Shown here: positions 45,101 to 55,315 of the stretch, one piece after another
Layout: each line of letters begins with the position of its first letter
Position numbering within the stretch: position 1 is the stretch's first letter
DNA from: Amoebophrya sp. A120
Lineage: Eukaryota > Sar > Dinophyceae > Syndiniales > Amoebophryaceae
Assembly (NCBI GenBank): GCA_905178155.1
Contig: CAJINV010000008.1
Coordinates: 1,302,001 to 1,366,000 of the forward strand
Direction: 5' to 3'
DNA length: 64,000 bases
Notes under the pieces: model-generated
Database searches by the model: none
Seen by the model: only the letters and a program-made list of their open reading frames with translations
Told to the model about the DNA's origin: nothing
Translations under genes and position numbers: made by a program

Positions 45101-45635
45101 CATCCCGATCGGCAACAACCCCTGGATGGTGTACTCGACGCCGAGACGTAATTACGCCACGACGGCCAGCTCCGAGTCCCCGACGCGCAGTCTCTCTCCG
45201 CGCGCGACGCGCACAAGTGCCGATCGCGCCCGGGATCGGGAAGACGAGCAGCTGAAGGCGGAGAAGGCGAAGGTGTTTACTCGCAGAATGCGGCAGGAGC
45301 AGCGCCTGCTGCTGCAGCGCCAGCAGTTGGTCCTTCCGCCGCTCCCGCGACCGCCTCTCGCTTCCGCAGTGGTTATCCTGGATACAAAGCCAGGCTATAC
45401 GGTCGCCGCTACCGCAGTGCCAGCGTCAGCCAGGGGCGCGAGTTCTTCTCTGGCCGGACGACCTGCAAGCCCGAGCGCGCGACACCGCCCTGCGTCTGCC
45501 AATCGTGGCCGCGTCTTCAAAGTCGCCTCTCGTTTTGAGTGGAACCCTCAGCGACCGGATGAGGAAGGCGTGATTCTAGTGGACCTGCAGGAACCGGCTG
45601 AGAATGTTGAAATCTTACAAGTTATCAACAGCTAG
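39155..45635 (+). CDS. Low-complexity protein with two IQ-like repeats; introns are satellite DNA and introners
   Basis: Exons 39155-40390, 43815-44030, 44298-44345 and 44658-45635, all joined in phase 0, give 825 residues. Exon 1 contains two related motifs, LLEWSAGLGEDGDKAASVVQ and LQDWSQALGEKGDDAARSIQ, each followed by a basic SRYRNKKK / KRYRDKSR. They resemble IQ motifs (IQxxxRxxxxR), the usual calmodulin- or centrin-binding helix, so calmodulin binding is plausible. The remainder is Ala/Ser/Pro/Thr-rich and probably disordered. Exon 4 has a basic Gln/Arg/Leu-rich helix (RRMRQEQRLLLQRQQL). Intron 1 (40391-43814) is GT-AG and 3.4 kb long; introns 2 and 3 are transposon-like and non-canonical. 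The continuous frame across both supports this model. Confidence 0.8.
40440..40500. repeat. AGAGATTCTC-type palindromic repeats, left end of intron 1
   Basis: Copies of ATAGAGATTCTC and its inverse TAGAGAATCTC (for example AATAGAGATTCTCCGTATAG). The same motif fills 43235-43330 and 43450-43512 near the other end of the intron, so the satellite arrays are framed by related inverted repeats. Confidence 0.8.
40795..42330. repeat. Intronic satellite, unit about 100-115 bp
   Basis: At least twelve units. Each has GCGCGCTGCGCGCGCGCGAG, a T-run, GAGCGGCCGCGCAC, a CCCGTCGCCCGCGCG block, CGCTTGGTGGCGATGCGG, and then ATCGAATTCAAAAAATTT. Alternating GC tracts could adopt Z-DNA or hairpin structures. 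Many long open frames on both strands cross it because stops are rare in the unit; these are not genes. Units decay toward both ends (40780-41040 and 42330-42800). Confidence 0.9.
42841..43235. repeat. Intronic minisatellite, unit 30-34 bp
   Basis: About ten tandem copies of CAGGCTAGCAAAGCCTGGGT followed by GCCAGGCTGG. Later units carry an extra T or CAG. Each unit contains the GCTAGC palindrome, and the first copies form an inverted pair (CCCAGGCTTTG and CAAAGCCTGGG around 42901-42930). Confidence 0.95.
43228..43515. repeat. Palindromic AGAGATTCTCT cluster with purine tract
   Basis: Four head-to-tail TAGAGAATCTCTAT / TAGAGATTCTCTAT copies at 43238-43315, an A/G-only tract at about 43370-43430, and two further palindromic copies at 43450-43512. 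The motif matches 40440-40500. Confidence 0.85.
44031..44297. mobile_element. Introner (family B): TIR element acting as intron 2
   Basis: AGGAC at 44026-44030 is repeated at 44293-44297. The 262 bp between begin and end with 31-bp TIRs. The outer 11 bp match at 8 positions; the next 20 (AAAATGTCTGGGTCTGGAAG, 44042-44061 versus 44262-44281) are perfect. AACTTGTGA (44067-44075 versus 44246-44254) pairs further in. Removing the element plus one AGGAC joins GAC and CAC exactly in phase 0 and skips an in-frame TAG at 44031. No register within the duplication gives GT-AG ends. Confidence 0.9.
44346..44657. mobile_element. Introner (family A): TIR element acting as intron 3
   Basis: ACCGG at 44341-44345 is repeated at 44653-44657. 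The element 44346-44652 (307 bp) begins TATGGAAGCGTCAGGTTTG and ends with its inverse, with further pairing of TTGAAATCGTCA and TTGAAA. Removal of the element plus one ACCGG joins CGG to CTG in phase 0. No transposase is encoded. The TIR is closely related to that of the element at 24669-24909. Confidence 0.92.
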
Positions 45636-46502
45636 CTGCAGTTCATTGGCATGATCGCGGATATTTTTCTTGATGGAGTTTCCTGCAGGTCGTAGTTGTC
45701 CTGCGCACTACTTACTTTTTTTTTGAACGTGCTGGGTGGAGTGACTTCACCTTGTATGACGTCACGTCGGGGAGAGGACTTTATTCACGAATAAAGCACA
45801 TGTGTCACAAGAAGTCTAGAAGTAGTAGAGTACATGATTTCCACTTCGTCGATGAATATTTTGTCGTGTATTTCCTCTGAACATTTTCCAAGAAAAAAAA
45901 TATGAGTCTCAAGAACAAGAACAGTTACAGTATGTACAATTAAAGAACAAAATCGCTCGCAGCCGTCTCGGACCAGTATTGGTAAATGAGACGACGACTC
46001 TCTCCTGAAAAGTATCATTGTAATTATGCATCATCACACGAATAGGCTCGATGGTACCTTTCTCTTGCCTCTAATTTCGAAACGGATTCGCATACATTCC
46101 TAAGCAGAAAAAAAATTACGGTGTCGCTACCTTCTACTTGCGAAGGTTGGGAAGATTCATCTCACCGGAATGATACATGCCGCTTGTTCCTGTTCTTGAT
46201 CGTGTTGCTCTAGTCAAAAAAGGATTATGCTGCAGCTACTTCTGCAAGACATTCGTTCTCATATGAGTCGCAGCTGAAGAAGCAAGAGCGATGAGACAAC
46301 ACGAGCTGTGAGAGCGACTCATTCTTGAATCACCTAGAAAAGTGATATTTGCACAGGTTCAGTAATATTTTTCTCGCAGTCGTGCTGCCACTAGAAGGAA
46401 GGAGAGGCTCTTACGACAGTTCTGGAGGGATCTTAATAGACATGGTTTAGTTGTAGGTTTAGATTGTACAACAACAAACACACTGCAAGAGAAAGTGTGA
46501 TC
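45636..46502. other. Intergenic region, no gene seen
   Basis: Spacer between the IQ-like gene and the GTPase gene with only short chance frames. Nothing further recognised. Confidence 0.45.
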
Positions 46503-47237
46503 ATGGTGGCTGACCGGCACACGACGAGTTCTAGTTCGGACTCTGGTCCAAAACGGCTTTGGTCCCCCGTGCGAAGGACTGCGACGGGGGCAAACAAGCA
46601 CCGAGCACCGGCAGACTTGAAGAAGATCAAAATCGCGATCCTCGGCGATTCGCTGACGGGAAAGAGCGCTTTGTGCAGTTACTTTGCGGAGAGAAATGGA
46701 TCCAATTTGCAGAAGCACTACTTCAACATTAACTCGGCCATGGGGGCGGCATTCAAGGCGCGCACAATAGGGGTAGACCTGTGCGCTTTTCAGGTGGACA
46801 AAGACCAAGTCCGCAATGCGCGGAACGGCGGGGGTCGGACGAGTACGGGCGGGGGTGCGGAGGGACCGTCCCGTTTTCTACAGGTGAACATTTGGGACCT
46901 GGGGGGAGGCCACGACTTTGGCGAAATCCGGACGGAATTCTACAAGGAGGCTCAGCTGATCGTCTTGGTGTGCGACGCAACAGACCGTCGGTCCCAGCTC
47001 AATCTGGAGAAATGGCGACAGGAGGTACTCGCGTCCGGAGCGGACAGCGGAAGCTACTCGGTTTGCGTTGTCGCAAACAAGTGCGAAGAGCTACAAGGCC
47101 CGATAGCCACTGCAAGCGCAGTTACCGACGCGAAGCAGTTCGCCGCTCAGCACCGCATGCCGATTTTCGAGGTGTCCGCGGTAAAAGGCACCAACATGAG
47201 CATGCTCTTGGAATACTTCATCCAACAGTGCGGATAA
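46503..47237 (+). CDS. RJL/Rab-like small GTPase
   Basis: ATG at 46503, 244 residues, single exon. After a Ser/Arg-rich N-terminal extension the Ras-type fold shows G1 GDSLTGKS, a switch-I region with TIGVDLCAF, G3 NIWDLGGGHDF in place of DTAGQE, then EIRTEFYKEAQLIVLVCDAT, G4 NKCE (usual NKxD), and a G5-like EVSAVKG. The NEFYKD-like stretch after G3 and the non-Gln G3 (DMAGH type) are features of the RJL (DNAJC27) family. There is no C-terminal Cys for prenylation and no J domain; RJL proteins without the J domain are known. An insert of about 18 residues (Gly/Arg/Thr-rich, near 46818-46870) lies before G3. The missing catalytic Gln suggests slow or absent GTP hydrolysis. RJL occurrence correlates with flagellated eukaryotes. 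Confidence 0.8.
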   Translation: MVADRHTTSSSSDSGPKRLWSPVRRTATGANKHRAPADLKKIKIAILGDSLTGKSALCSYFAERNGSNLQKHYFNINSAMGAAFKARTIGVDLCAFQVDKDQVRNARNGGGRTSTGGGAEGPSRFLQVNIWDLGGGHDFGEIRTEFYKEAQLIVLVCDATDRRSQLNLEKWRQEVLASGADSGSYSVCVVANKCEELQGPIATASAVTDAKQFAAQHRMPIFEVSAVKGTNMSMLLEYFIQQCG

Positions 47238-48108
47238 GGCACCACGGGCGTAGTTGCGTTCGGCAGTGTTAGTTATAGTTTCTTCATGCGCTGGAGGGAA
47301 AATAAACGAGGATAGAAAGGACGTTCATCAGAAGCACTAAATGAAACTTCTACTTGACCACGTCTCGCGTTCGTTTCCCTCCCCGTTTCAACATGCAGTC
47401 TAAACCGCGTTTCGATTTTCAATTTATCTGAAAGCTCTTCAAGCTTTTTATTGAGCTGCGCGCGAATGTATCTGCAAAGTGCAGTTGCATGCTCAGCCTC
47501 GTCTGTGCGAATTTTTCCAAAGATAATAGGAACTACCTCCGAGGACGAGGACGTGATCCTTTTTGAGCAACACGTAGCTGAAAGCGTTTAAGGAAAGTGA
47601 GACAGTAGTAGAGACGAGATCGACTGAGTACGAGTAGAGAGCACACCATGAACAACGTACATGATCAGGTTGGCACCCAGACGAAAAATGCCTGGGGCCT
47701 GAGGAGAGTCGGAGAGAAGTCAGGAGCGAGTGATAGGAAAACAAAAATGCAACAAGCGCGTGCCTGGTATTGCCTCGGCCGAGTAAAAAACTGTGATGCA
47801 GCAATTGCTCGCTTCTCCTATTTCTTGCCGTGTGCGTCAAAAACAAAATGCTTGAGGTTTCGACTAGTAGAGAGCGTGTCAATCAATTCGTATGTAATTC
47901 ATTTTTTCTTCGCTCGTTGCAGTTCGTCCTTCTAGTTCTACGTGATTTTCACCTTGTGTGATGTCCCCGGTCGCTTTTCTTTCATTTTGTAGAATTTTGT
48001 AGTCAGTCACTGAAAAATGCTATCGAGCAGGTGCTTCAGAGTCGCAGCTTAGAAGAAGTAGGACTTACTTTTAGTACAAAACCACATCACAAGTTTGGAA
48101 AAGTAGCG
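47238..48108. other. Intergenic region, no gene seen
   Basis: No supported coding sequence. The frame of the next gene is open upstream of its ATG at 48109, so a short N-terminal extension or upstream exon is possible. Confidence 0.4.
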
Positions 48109-51100
48109 ATGGCATCCTCGTGCATTGTCCGCCCGGGGCTACTCGTGTTGCATGACACTGGGCGCTTTGGGGTGGTGAAGAAAGTCGTTAACACGAGCCC
48201 GGAAAGCGCAGCTGCGGTGGCTAACAATGTTGATATCCACGCGGAGAACAAGAAGGTTCCCAATCCTACTAGCTGTGACGCGAAGAAAAACATAACCAAC
48301 AATAAAGCGCACGCTTTCAGTGAGAGAGCGCGCAGCTACTGTGATGACGCGGGCGACCTCCTGAGGGAATCTTCGCAGGTTGTTGTGCAGTACCTCGACG
48401 AGGAAGGGAACAATGAGCACGAAAATAAACGTGAGCACCGTGTTCCCTTGTCGCAGCTCCAGGGAATCGAGATCAGCTTCCTTTGGTCCATTCCAAACCT
48501 GAACTCCACCCAGCAAGCCGCGCGGATCTGCGCATCGCTGTCGTCCGTAAACCAGCAAGTGCACGTGCACGGTTTGAAGCCACAGATGCTGGTCAGTTAC
48601 TCCTTCGGCGATCTCATTTCGGACCAGGACAAAACGGAGATTCTGAACCTGTTTCAGTACCTGGAAACAAAAAGTCCGATGTATTCGAAGGACCGGAGCC
48701 TGAAGTGTGTGCTGCAGCGAACTGCTGCTGGTCCCGCTATCTCATCTTCGGCTGGTGGTAGTACTACTTCTACCACACGACGGACATCAGCGTCTACAGG
48801 CAGTGTCACGACGTCGTCCAACATTCATGATGTTGTCGGAGCCGAGGCTGCGGATTCTGACGACCGCTCTTGTAAGGAAAATCACGTGAATTTGAGTAGC
48901 ATGGAGCACTACCACCACTTGTTCCGGCATTTTGTTCCAAGCAGCCGCAGAACCCCCGCTGGAAGCGTTTTTACTGGAAGTCGGCGAGGGCAAGTGGAGC
49001 CTAGGGTGAACTTGCTCGACTCTTGGGTATTTTTTCACGGTGACGCTAACGTGTTGTCCGGCCCGCTCAAACTGCGTCAATTTCTTGACCAATTCTGTGT
49101 CGCGGCGCTACAAAAGAAAAGACATGGCTACAAGACCATGACGGTGGCCGGCGATGTTTTGCTATTGGGAGAAAAGAATCACCGCAGTTCATCTGCGGGA
49201 TCAGATGTTGATTTGAAATTCGACATCCCGTCCGTGACCAGAGCGTACGCGTCCGGCGACACGGGTAAGATGCAAGTGCTGCAATTCTCCACGACGAAGA
49301 AAGAACAAGATCCCCGGGACCTGCTGCTGAAGATCGTTGGAGAGAAGACAGTTCTGAAGGACTCATTCTCGTTGTCCGGCGACATTCGAGAGTTTGCGAT
49401 TCACGCCGACTGCTTGCAGGAGTTTTTCTCTGTCGCGGCAGCACGACCTTGTAGTGCGGGCACAGCAGCTCCTGCAACAGGTTCTTCACAACAGCCAGGA
49501 ATTTGCAAGAACGGCGCCGGAATAAAGCTACCGCTGGAACATCAAGAATCTACGAGCGACCTGGTCGAATTATCTCCTGTCGAACAAGATCTAAGTCTCG
49601 ATGTTGTGCAGGCGAAGTGCGGGCTGTTAACAACGCGGGTCGCGGACACTGCGCTCTACTACTTCTTAAGAGACTACAATCGCGAGGTAGAGGATGCAGA
49701 AGCTGCGCTCGACGCAGAGGACACGGCTGCCGATACGACCGAGGCTGGTGAAGATGTGCTTGTTGCAAAGAAAAAAATACAAAAAGCCGCGAAGGAGAAA
49801 TGGATCTCGGAGAACTACTGGATGCAGTTGCGGACCGGCGCTGCAGCAGATATCGCGGAAAGCGAGGAGGACTCGCAGCACTATTGGCTGACCTACATCG
49901 CAGCGGACAGCCACGGTGGTGGACTAGTAGTCCCCTCTAGCACGCATTCCCTGGTGTCGAAGCCGGCCTTTGCAGTCACGAGTAGCACGACCTCCGCTTT
50001 GGTTCGGGAGTCCATGGTGACGGAATTTGACGACGACCTTTTAGGACGTGTTGAAGCCTATGCCCTCGGGTGGCAGAGCATGCTGCCGTTCCTTTCTCCC
50101 GCAGAGCGCCGCCAGTTGTTTGCGACTTTGCGCGAGAATCTGGAAATGCTGGTTTGCTTCTTCTACGGACTGGCAGTGCCTGCACGGAATTGCACATCAG
50201 GAGAAGCGCTTGCTTCGAACAAGAGCAGGCAAAGTGATGGTCTTGCGCCGAATTATCTTGCCACTCGGTTTGGTGGAACACTGGCGAAGGTCAATGCAGC
50301 GGAGAAGCGAGAGCCGACCGCGTTCGCTCCGCCATCGCGAACAACAGGAGCTGCTGGTGGCTCTTCTTCAACATCAACTAGTAGAAAACCAGAAACGCTT
50401 CTGCCACCTGAGGAGGAAGGGAACGACCGGACGAACACGAACACCAGCAGCGACTGGAGCAATATTAAAGACGCTCCTTCTGGTCTTTATGCAGCTCGCG
50501 AGAAGCTGGACCCGCTTGCTTTTGCAGACTTTCAGTTTTCTTTGCCGGAAGACATTTTCGGGACGGACAAGCAGGTGCAGTTGAACATGAGGGATGTGAA
50601 CGACGCAATGGCGGATCTGATGGAGTTGCATTCCATGGTCGAGGCCCGCGCAGAGAAGGCCGCCGAAGAACAGCACAAGCACAAAGATGACGAGGAGGCT
50701 GAAGATGCAGAAGAGGGTTTTTTCGCTCCGAAATTAGAACGGCAGCTTCTGGCAATGGAACAAGAGGAAGAGGATGAAGCGTTAGAATTTGTAGCGCAGC
50801 AGCATGAAGACGACGCAGCTGCAAATGCGACAGGCGATTCCCAGGGGCGTGGCGTGACGAAATCTGCGCAAGAGCACCAGCGCCTCGTGCCGTCTCTGGA
50901 GATGCTGAAAGAAAAGGCGGCCGAAGGCGAGCTGGCGAAGAAGGTGACGAGTTCGTCACCCCGAGAGAAGAGTGCGACCGATGGTGTTCTTGATAAGACC
51001 AACAACTACATCAGTAGTGACACGCTGTCACCAGAAGAAGACGTGAGCTTGAAACTGAAGCCTGCTGCGATAGAGAACTTGAACAAACTACAAGTAACCG

Positions 51101-51825
51101 CGGGCGAGGATGCGGAACAGATCGGCGTGATCGAAATCCCAAGTCCGAGCCGCAGCGGGCGTGTGCGAACTTTTCCAATCCACCGGAGTATCAAACTGGA
51201 AGGGGGCAGCCACGAGGAAGAAGACGCAGGAGACGAGCTCGTTGAGGATGTAGCCATGAACGGGCTTGACCTTGACGGCGGCAACGGCAAGAAAGCCGAG
51301 CAAGCAGGAAAAATATCGCCTGCTGGTGGTGCTGTCGCGGATGGTGCGTCCTCCTCTCGGTCTACAGGAACTGCGACTTCTGCTGCGGACTCGCGGCAGA
51401 GCACCGAAGCGGGAAGTCAGGAATCGTCGACGAATGGCGGTCCTTCTTGCACCAGCGAAACAGAAAGTCTCTCGAGTGCCGTGACCTCCGCGAGGAGTGC
51501 GAGCGCGGCCACTGCTGCTGCGAGCGTGGCTGAGAGCACAACACAGAAAGCAGGAACAAAGTCTAAGGCGGTGAGCAAGATCATCAAACCCAGCCGGCGC
51601 AAGGGTACTGTTGTCGACTACCAAAAAGGAATGGGCAAAGCCGCAACTGAATTCCAGCAGTACCTACGTGCTATCCAGCCGGATTTGGCCTGGCGGATCG
51701 CAGAGCGATTTGGTATTCCGGTCGTTGACGATGCGGAGACGAAGGTGCGAAAGCATTTCGCCGGCGAAATCCGCCAGCTTGCGGAACAATGGATGCTCGA
51801 AGTGCCGCCGGCGTTTGGGGAGTAA
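48109..51825 (+). CDS. Large acidic protein of unknown function, single exon
   Basis: ATG at 48109 (MASSCIVRPGLLVLHD) in a frame open from before 48031; 1,238 residues to TAA at 51823. The N-terminal 250 residues look globular (RPLSQLQ- and SIPNLNS-type segments). A middle block (about 49000-50200) has aromatic-rich stretches such as LDSWVFFHGDANVLSGPLKL and MLPFLSPAERRQLFATLREN. From about 50600 it is Glu/Ala-rich helical sequence, then disordered Ser/Thr/Ala-rich linkers. It ends in a compact helical tail (YLRAIQPDLAWRIAERFGIP). No family was recognised. The strong, uninterrupted frame and ordinary coding composition support a real gene. Confidence 0.75.
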   Translation: MASSCIVRPGLLVLHDTGRFGVVKKVVNTSPESAAAVANNVDIHAENKKVPNPTSCDAKKNITNNKAHAFSERARSYCDDAGDLLRESSQVVVQYLDEEGNNEHENKREHRVPLSQLQGIEISFLWSIPNLNSTQQAARICASLSSVNQQVHVHGLKPQMLVSYSFGDLISDQDKTEILNLFQYLETKSPMYSKDRSLKCVLQRTAAGPAISSSAGGSTTSTTRRTSASTGSVTTSSNIHDVVGAEAADSDDRSCKENHVNLSSMEHYHHLFRHFVPSSRRTPAGSVFTGSRRGQVEPRVNLLDSWVFFHGDANVLSGPLKLRQFLDQFCVAALQKKRHGYKTMTVAGDVLLLGEKNHRSSSAGSDVDLKFDIPSVTRAYASGDTGKMQVLQFSTTKKEQDPRDLLLKIVGEKTVLKDSFSLSGDIREFAIHADCLQEFFSVAAARPCSAGTAAPATGSSQQPGICKNGAGIKLPLEHQESTSDLVELSPVEQDLSLDVVQAKCGLLTTRVADTALYYFLRDYNREVEDAEAALDAEDTAADTTEAGEDVLVAKKKIQKAAKEKWISENYWMQLRTGAAADIAESEEDSQHYWLTYIAADSHGGGLVVPSSTHSLVSKPAFAVTSSTTSALVRESMVTEFDDDLLGRVEAYALGWQSMLPFLSPAERRQLFATLRENLEMLVCFFYGLAVPARNCTSGEALASNKSRQSDGLAPNYLATRFGGTLAKVNAAEKREPTAFAPPSRTTGAAGGSSSTSTSRKPETLLPPEEEGNDRTNTNTSSDWSNIKDAPSGLYAAREKLDPLAFADFQFSLPEDIFGTDKQVQLNMRDVNDAMADLMELHSMVEARAEKAAEEQHKHKDDEEAEDAEEGFFAPKLERQLLAMEQEEEDEALEFVAQQHEDDAAANATGDSQGRGVTKSAQEHQRLVPSLEMLKEKAAEGELAKKVTSSSPREKSATDGVLDKTNNYISSDTLSPEEDVSLKLKPAAIENLNKLQVTAGEDAEQIGVIEIPSPSRSGRVRTFPIHRSIKLEGGSHEEEDAGDELVEDVAMNGLDLDGGNGKKAEQAGKISPAGGAVADGASSSRSTGTATSAADSRQSTEAGSQESSTNGGPSCTSETESLSSAVTSARSASAATAAASVAESTTQKAGTKSKAVSKIIKPSRRKGTVVDYQKGMGKAATEFQQYLRAIQPDLAWRIAERFGIPVVDDAETKVRKHFAGEIRQLAEQWMLEVPPAFGE

Positions 51826-52883
51826 GCAGCTCCAATTCCATGCGGAGAGCGACAGAAACTGAAGACACATATCATCTCGTGTCTTGATGATTGCCGGAAA
51901 GAATTTCAAATTGTTAACGACCTTCTTTTTCTTTCAGGAAGAAGTATACGACGTTTTTTTTTGAATTATTGAAGATCAGAAACTGTCATGAGCAGTAGAA
52001 GGGCAGAGATTTTTTGAGAACGAAGATAAGAGATGATCTGAGGTGGATCACGTACTTCTTTTTCTAGAACGCTAGAATGAAATACGAAAACGAATACCAC
52101 GAATGTGAATCTTTCATCAAATAAGACGGAACGATATCCACTGAAGTAGAAAGTTGCTCTTGTTGCTTCCTCCAGCGAAAAAAGTACATTTTCAGTTGAC
52201 CAAGTTATGCAGCACGTCAGCCTGTGTCTGTTGCTATCCTTTTGTAATTGAATTCGAAACTGCCAACTTCGTGCATTAGTTCGTTGATTATTGACTTGCG
52301 TGCGGGTATCGCTGCCTCGGAAAAACGAACAATAAATGGGATGCGCCAGCACCAGAGGCGCTATCTCATCTCACATTCGTCTAATGTTGCAGACCACTGG
52401 AAGCAGCGCAAGCAAGTAGCAAGTGCGCAGCTGTGCTCTAGTAGTAAGGTATTCGACTTCATCGTGCAAACGTGCAGATGCAGTTCATCATTCAAGATCA
52501 AATTCAAAATGATGAATGCAGATGAGAACATCGGTCCAAGAAATTGAACTGATTCCAAGAGAAAGCGGTAGCGTCTACTGCATGATCCAATATGATTTGA
52601 GTGCCAGCGACGAGCCCGAAGATCATACAGATGAAATAGAGATCAAAGATCGAAAAAGGAAAAAACTTAATCTTAAAAGCATATGCGCATGGATCGAGAA
52701 AAATTGATCCAGGTCGATCTCCCGTTTGTCGACCGAAGAAAATAACGATCGAGATCCGCTTCTTGTGGTCGTAGTGGATCGCTCTTATTGTCGTGACTCT
52801 TCAACACATCAAACAGGCGGATACCAAATATTGATTTGGCGATACTTAGCATGATCATAGTTCTTAACTCTAAAGCGCACGAC
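51826..52883. other. Intergenic region, no gene seen
   Basis: A+T-rich spacer up to the edge of the TIR element at 52884. Short frames only; nothing recognised. Confidence 0.45.
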
Positions 52884-55190
52884 ACCAAAATTAATTCAAA
52901 ACGAATTCAAACCGATTTCAAAATGTAGCACTTTCGGCGTTTCGGAAACGTCAGAGTGGCCTGAAAGTCGTTTCCTTCGTTTCCTCAAATCGGCTAATGT
53001 TGAGCGAAAGGCGAAGCGCCCGTCGCACCCGTTGGCGTTGTCTTGAAAGTGGCGCCAGCGTCTATGCTTCAGAATGTATCTGCTATTGCGCAGGTCCCAT
53101 GCCATGGCTTGGGACAGTGAGCCCTTCCGGCGCATGGTTTCTGTTTGTGGCGATGGCCTAATCATCTCGTCTGAACCAGGCGCCGTCGTCTCTCTGAGGC
53201 CGCCGCCTGGCGCTGGTTTATCTTCTATCAGACGAGGAGGACGCGCGGCAGCCTTCGCGCAAAAAAACGAAGGGGCTGCTCAGGAGTGCCTAGCGCTCCA
53301 GCTTGGCTGGCTGGCGCACAGTAGCACGGGGGTTAAAGCGAGCGCATCTGCTGCGCTGAGTCGTGCCCCTATTTTGGTAGTTGAGCCAATGTTTCTAGCA
53401 CGAGCAGAGCCCTAAAACAAGTAAAGACGACGCAGGGCAGAGCGCAATAGGAATAGCCGGGCCGTGTTTGGTGCGCTTCAGGGGTAGAACGTAGCGCCAG
53501 CGCGTCTGACTTGGCAGCGTCGGGGCGGTGTTTTCCTCTCCTCTGGTTGACCCAGGTCTTGCTTCTTGGAACTGTGTGCTGACCACACGACAACGTCCGG
53601 TGGAGTGGCTCCAACATTGGCGGCGTCTCCAGGCCGGGACCCTGCGATGGACGATTAGCACTCTCGGCAGGCCCAGTCCCGTTCTGGGCGCGGGATTGCC
53701 TGCTCAAGTGTGGGCCGGCCCCTTCTCCTCGCGCAGTGCGCCTACCTCCACAGAGCTGCCTGCCTGCGGTTTCGCTTATTCCGGCAGCCCGGGCGCCGGA
53801 AGGGCATTCCGGACGGAGCAGTCCCGGGGCCGGGCGACTGGTGTGCTTTTCTCTTGCCAAGAGGGGGGGTTGCGTATTGGCTTCCCCAGTTACCGCACTC
53901 GTAGACGGTTTTTGTATTTTTCCGTATTTCTCGGAGAACAGAAATTCGAACTCCGATTTTCTGTTTCCGGGGCTCATTTCAAAATCAAGTTCAAAATCCG
54001 TTCAAATTCCGTTCAAAACCAAATTTCTAATATGGGGAAGGGGCTTTGAACGGATTTTGAACGGAAATTGAACGGAGATTTGAATTTCGTTTTGAAATTG
54101 GCGGGGAATTTGAAATACGTTTTGAAATTGGCGGGAAATTTGAATCACGTTTTGAAATTGGCCTGTGGGATGAATTTCGTTTTGAAATTGGCCTCCCCCA
54201 TAAATGACGCTTCGAAATGTCAACCGGGGGCGAAGCCACGCTCCGAGCCTAGGGCCGGGGCCACTCGACCGCCAGCATGCCTGAAAATTGCCGCCAGGTA
54301 GCCCCCACAGCAGCAGCGGCAAAGGTATTCTGGAGGCGCGCGCGCTGCGCGCGCGCGTATTATTCATCTTTCATTCGCCAGCTAGGGCCAGCAATAAATG
54401 CCGCGCGCCCTGTGTCCTTCTTCGTGTTTTGGCAAAGCGCATCGAAGCGCGAAGGCCTGTGGCATCGCTTGGAGTGGATGGCTGGAAGCCGGACAACCTG
54501 GGGCCACTGCGCTTGTGTGGTCGTCCACGCCCAATGCTGTGGCTGCGCGGCTAATTGCCTTGCTTCAGGTAGATTCGTTGTCTCTGCGGTAGTTGCTGCT
54601 CCCCACATGGTGGCCTCGGGAGTTCGACGCGGGCCGCGACGGTGGTAACCGAAGGGCCAGGCCTCTCTTGTCCCGCCTTGCAAAAAAAGCAATCCGCCCT
54701 CCTGAAGGTTGGGCGCTTATTTTTCATACTCATCCGGGCGAGTAGCATAGCGTAGCCTCCTCGTGTATTGTGGCCTTTGGTTGTGGTGTCTTCCACCGCC
54801 CGGCCCCGTGCTGCCTGCGGCCGGCGGGAGGGGTGCCCGGTAAGCTCGGCTTTGTCGGGCGTTTTCCTTCCACAAACCGGCGGAGGGCGCTCGGTGGGAT
54901 CGTTGAATGATAGATGCTCGCCGAGGATGGTGTGAGTGTGAGAGCGGTACAACACCACGAGCGGGCGGTGAGTGATGGGAGTCTGCTTGCGACTATTGTC
55001 CCCAAAGCGTTCATTGTGTGGGATGACGACCAAACCTGGGCCAGGTTCTGTGGTGGGGCGGGCATGGCAACTGCTGACTTTTTTTGCAAAATGACCCTCG
55101 CCACAGGTGTCCAATGGCACCATGAAAGTCTGAAACATTGAAATTTTGAATTTGGTTTGAATTCGATTTGAAAAAGAATTAATTTTCGGT
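52884..55190. mobile_element. 2.3-kb non-coding TIR element
   Basis: The left end ACCAAAATTAATTC... is mirrored at the right end ...GAATTAATTTTCGGT. Further pairing of CGAATTCAAACC with GGTTTGAATTCG and TTTCAAAAT with ATTTTGAA gives about 45-bp imperfect TIRs. GAC flanks both sides (52881-52883, 55191-55193), a possible 3-bp duplication. The interior is more G+C-rich than its surroundings and lacks a recognisable transposase; it includes a 202-codon reverse frame of unlikely composition (53369-53977). An internal TTCAAAA-rich array and a GCGCGCTGCGCGCGCGCG tract (about 54333-54357) also lie inside. Confidence 0.7.
53960..54205. repeat. TTTGAAATTGG tandem array with inverted partner inside the TIR element
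   Basis: About five copies of a roughly 30-bp unit (GGAATTTGAATCACGTTTTG followed by AAATTGGC) from 54075 to 54200. Immediately upstream, TTCAAAATCCGTTCAAATTC (53988-54010) is inverted relative to TTGAACGGATTTTGAACGGA (54047-54066), forming a hairpin centred near 54030. The motif resembles the element's own TIRs. Confidence 0.8.
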
Positions 55191-55315
55191 GACTTTGGAT
55201 TTAACATAGTTCCCAATTGATCGCCTTCTTAGATTGCAGCATGTTTTTCTAGTGATCCACGTCAATTATATCTTTTTTTTCGCTAAAACTAGTAAGAGAA
55301 TCTGCGACAGTCGCC

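Noticed and set aside
53369-53977. 202-codon reverse frame inside the TIR element, possible transposase
   Set aside because: No catalytic triad or DNA-binding motif; Ser/Pro/Arg/Cys composition looks like chance in G+C-rich DNA.
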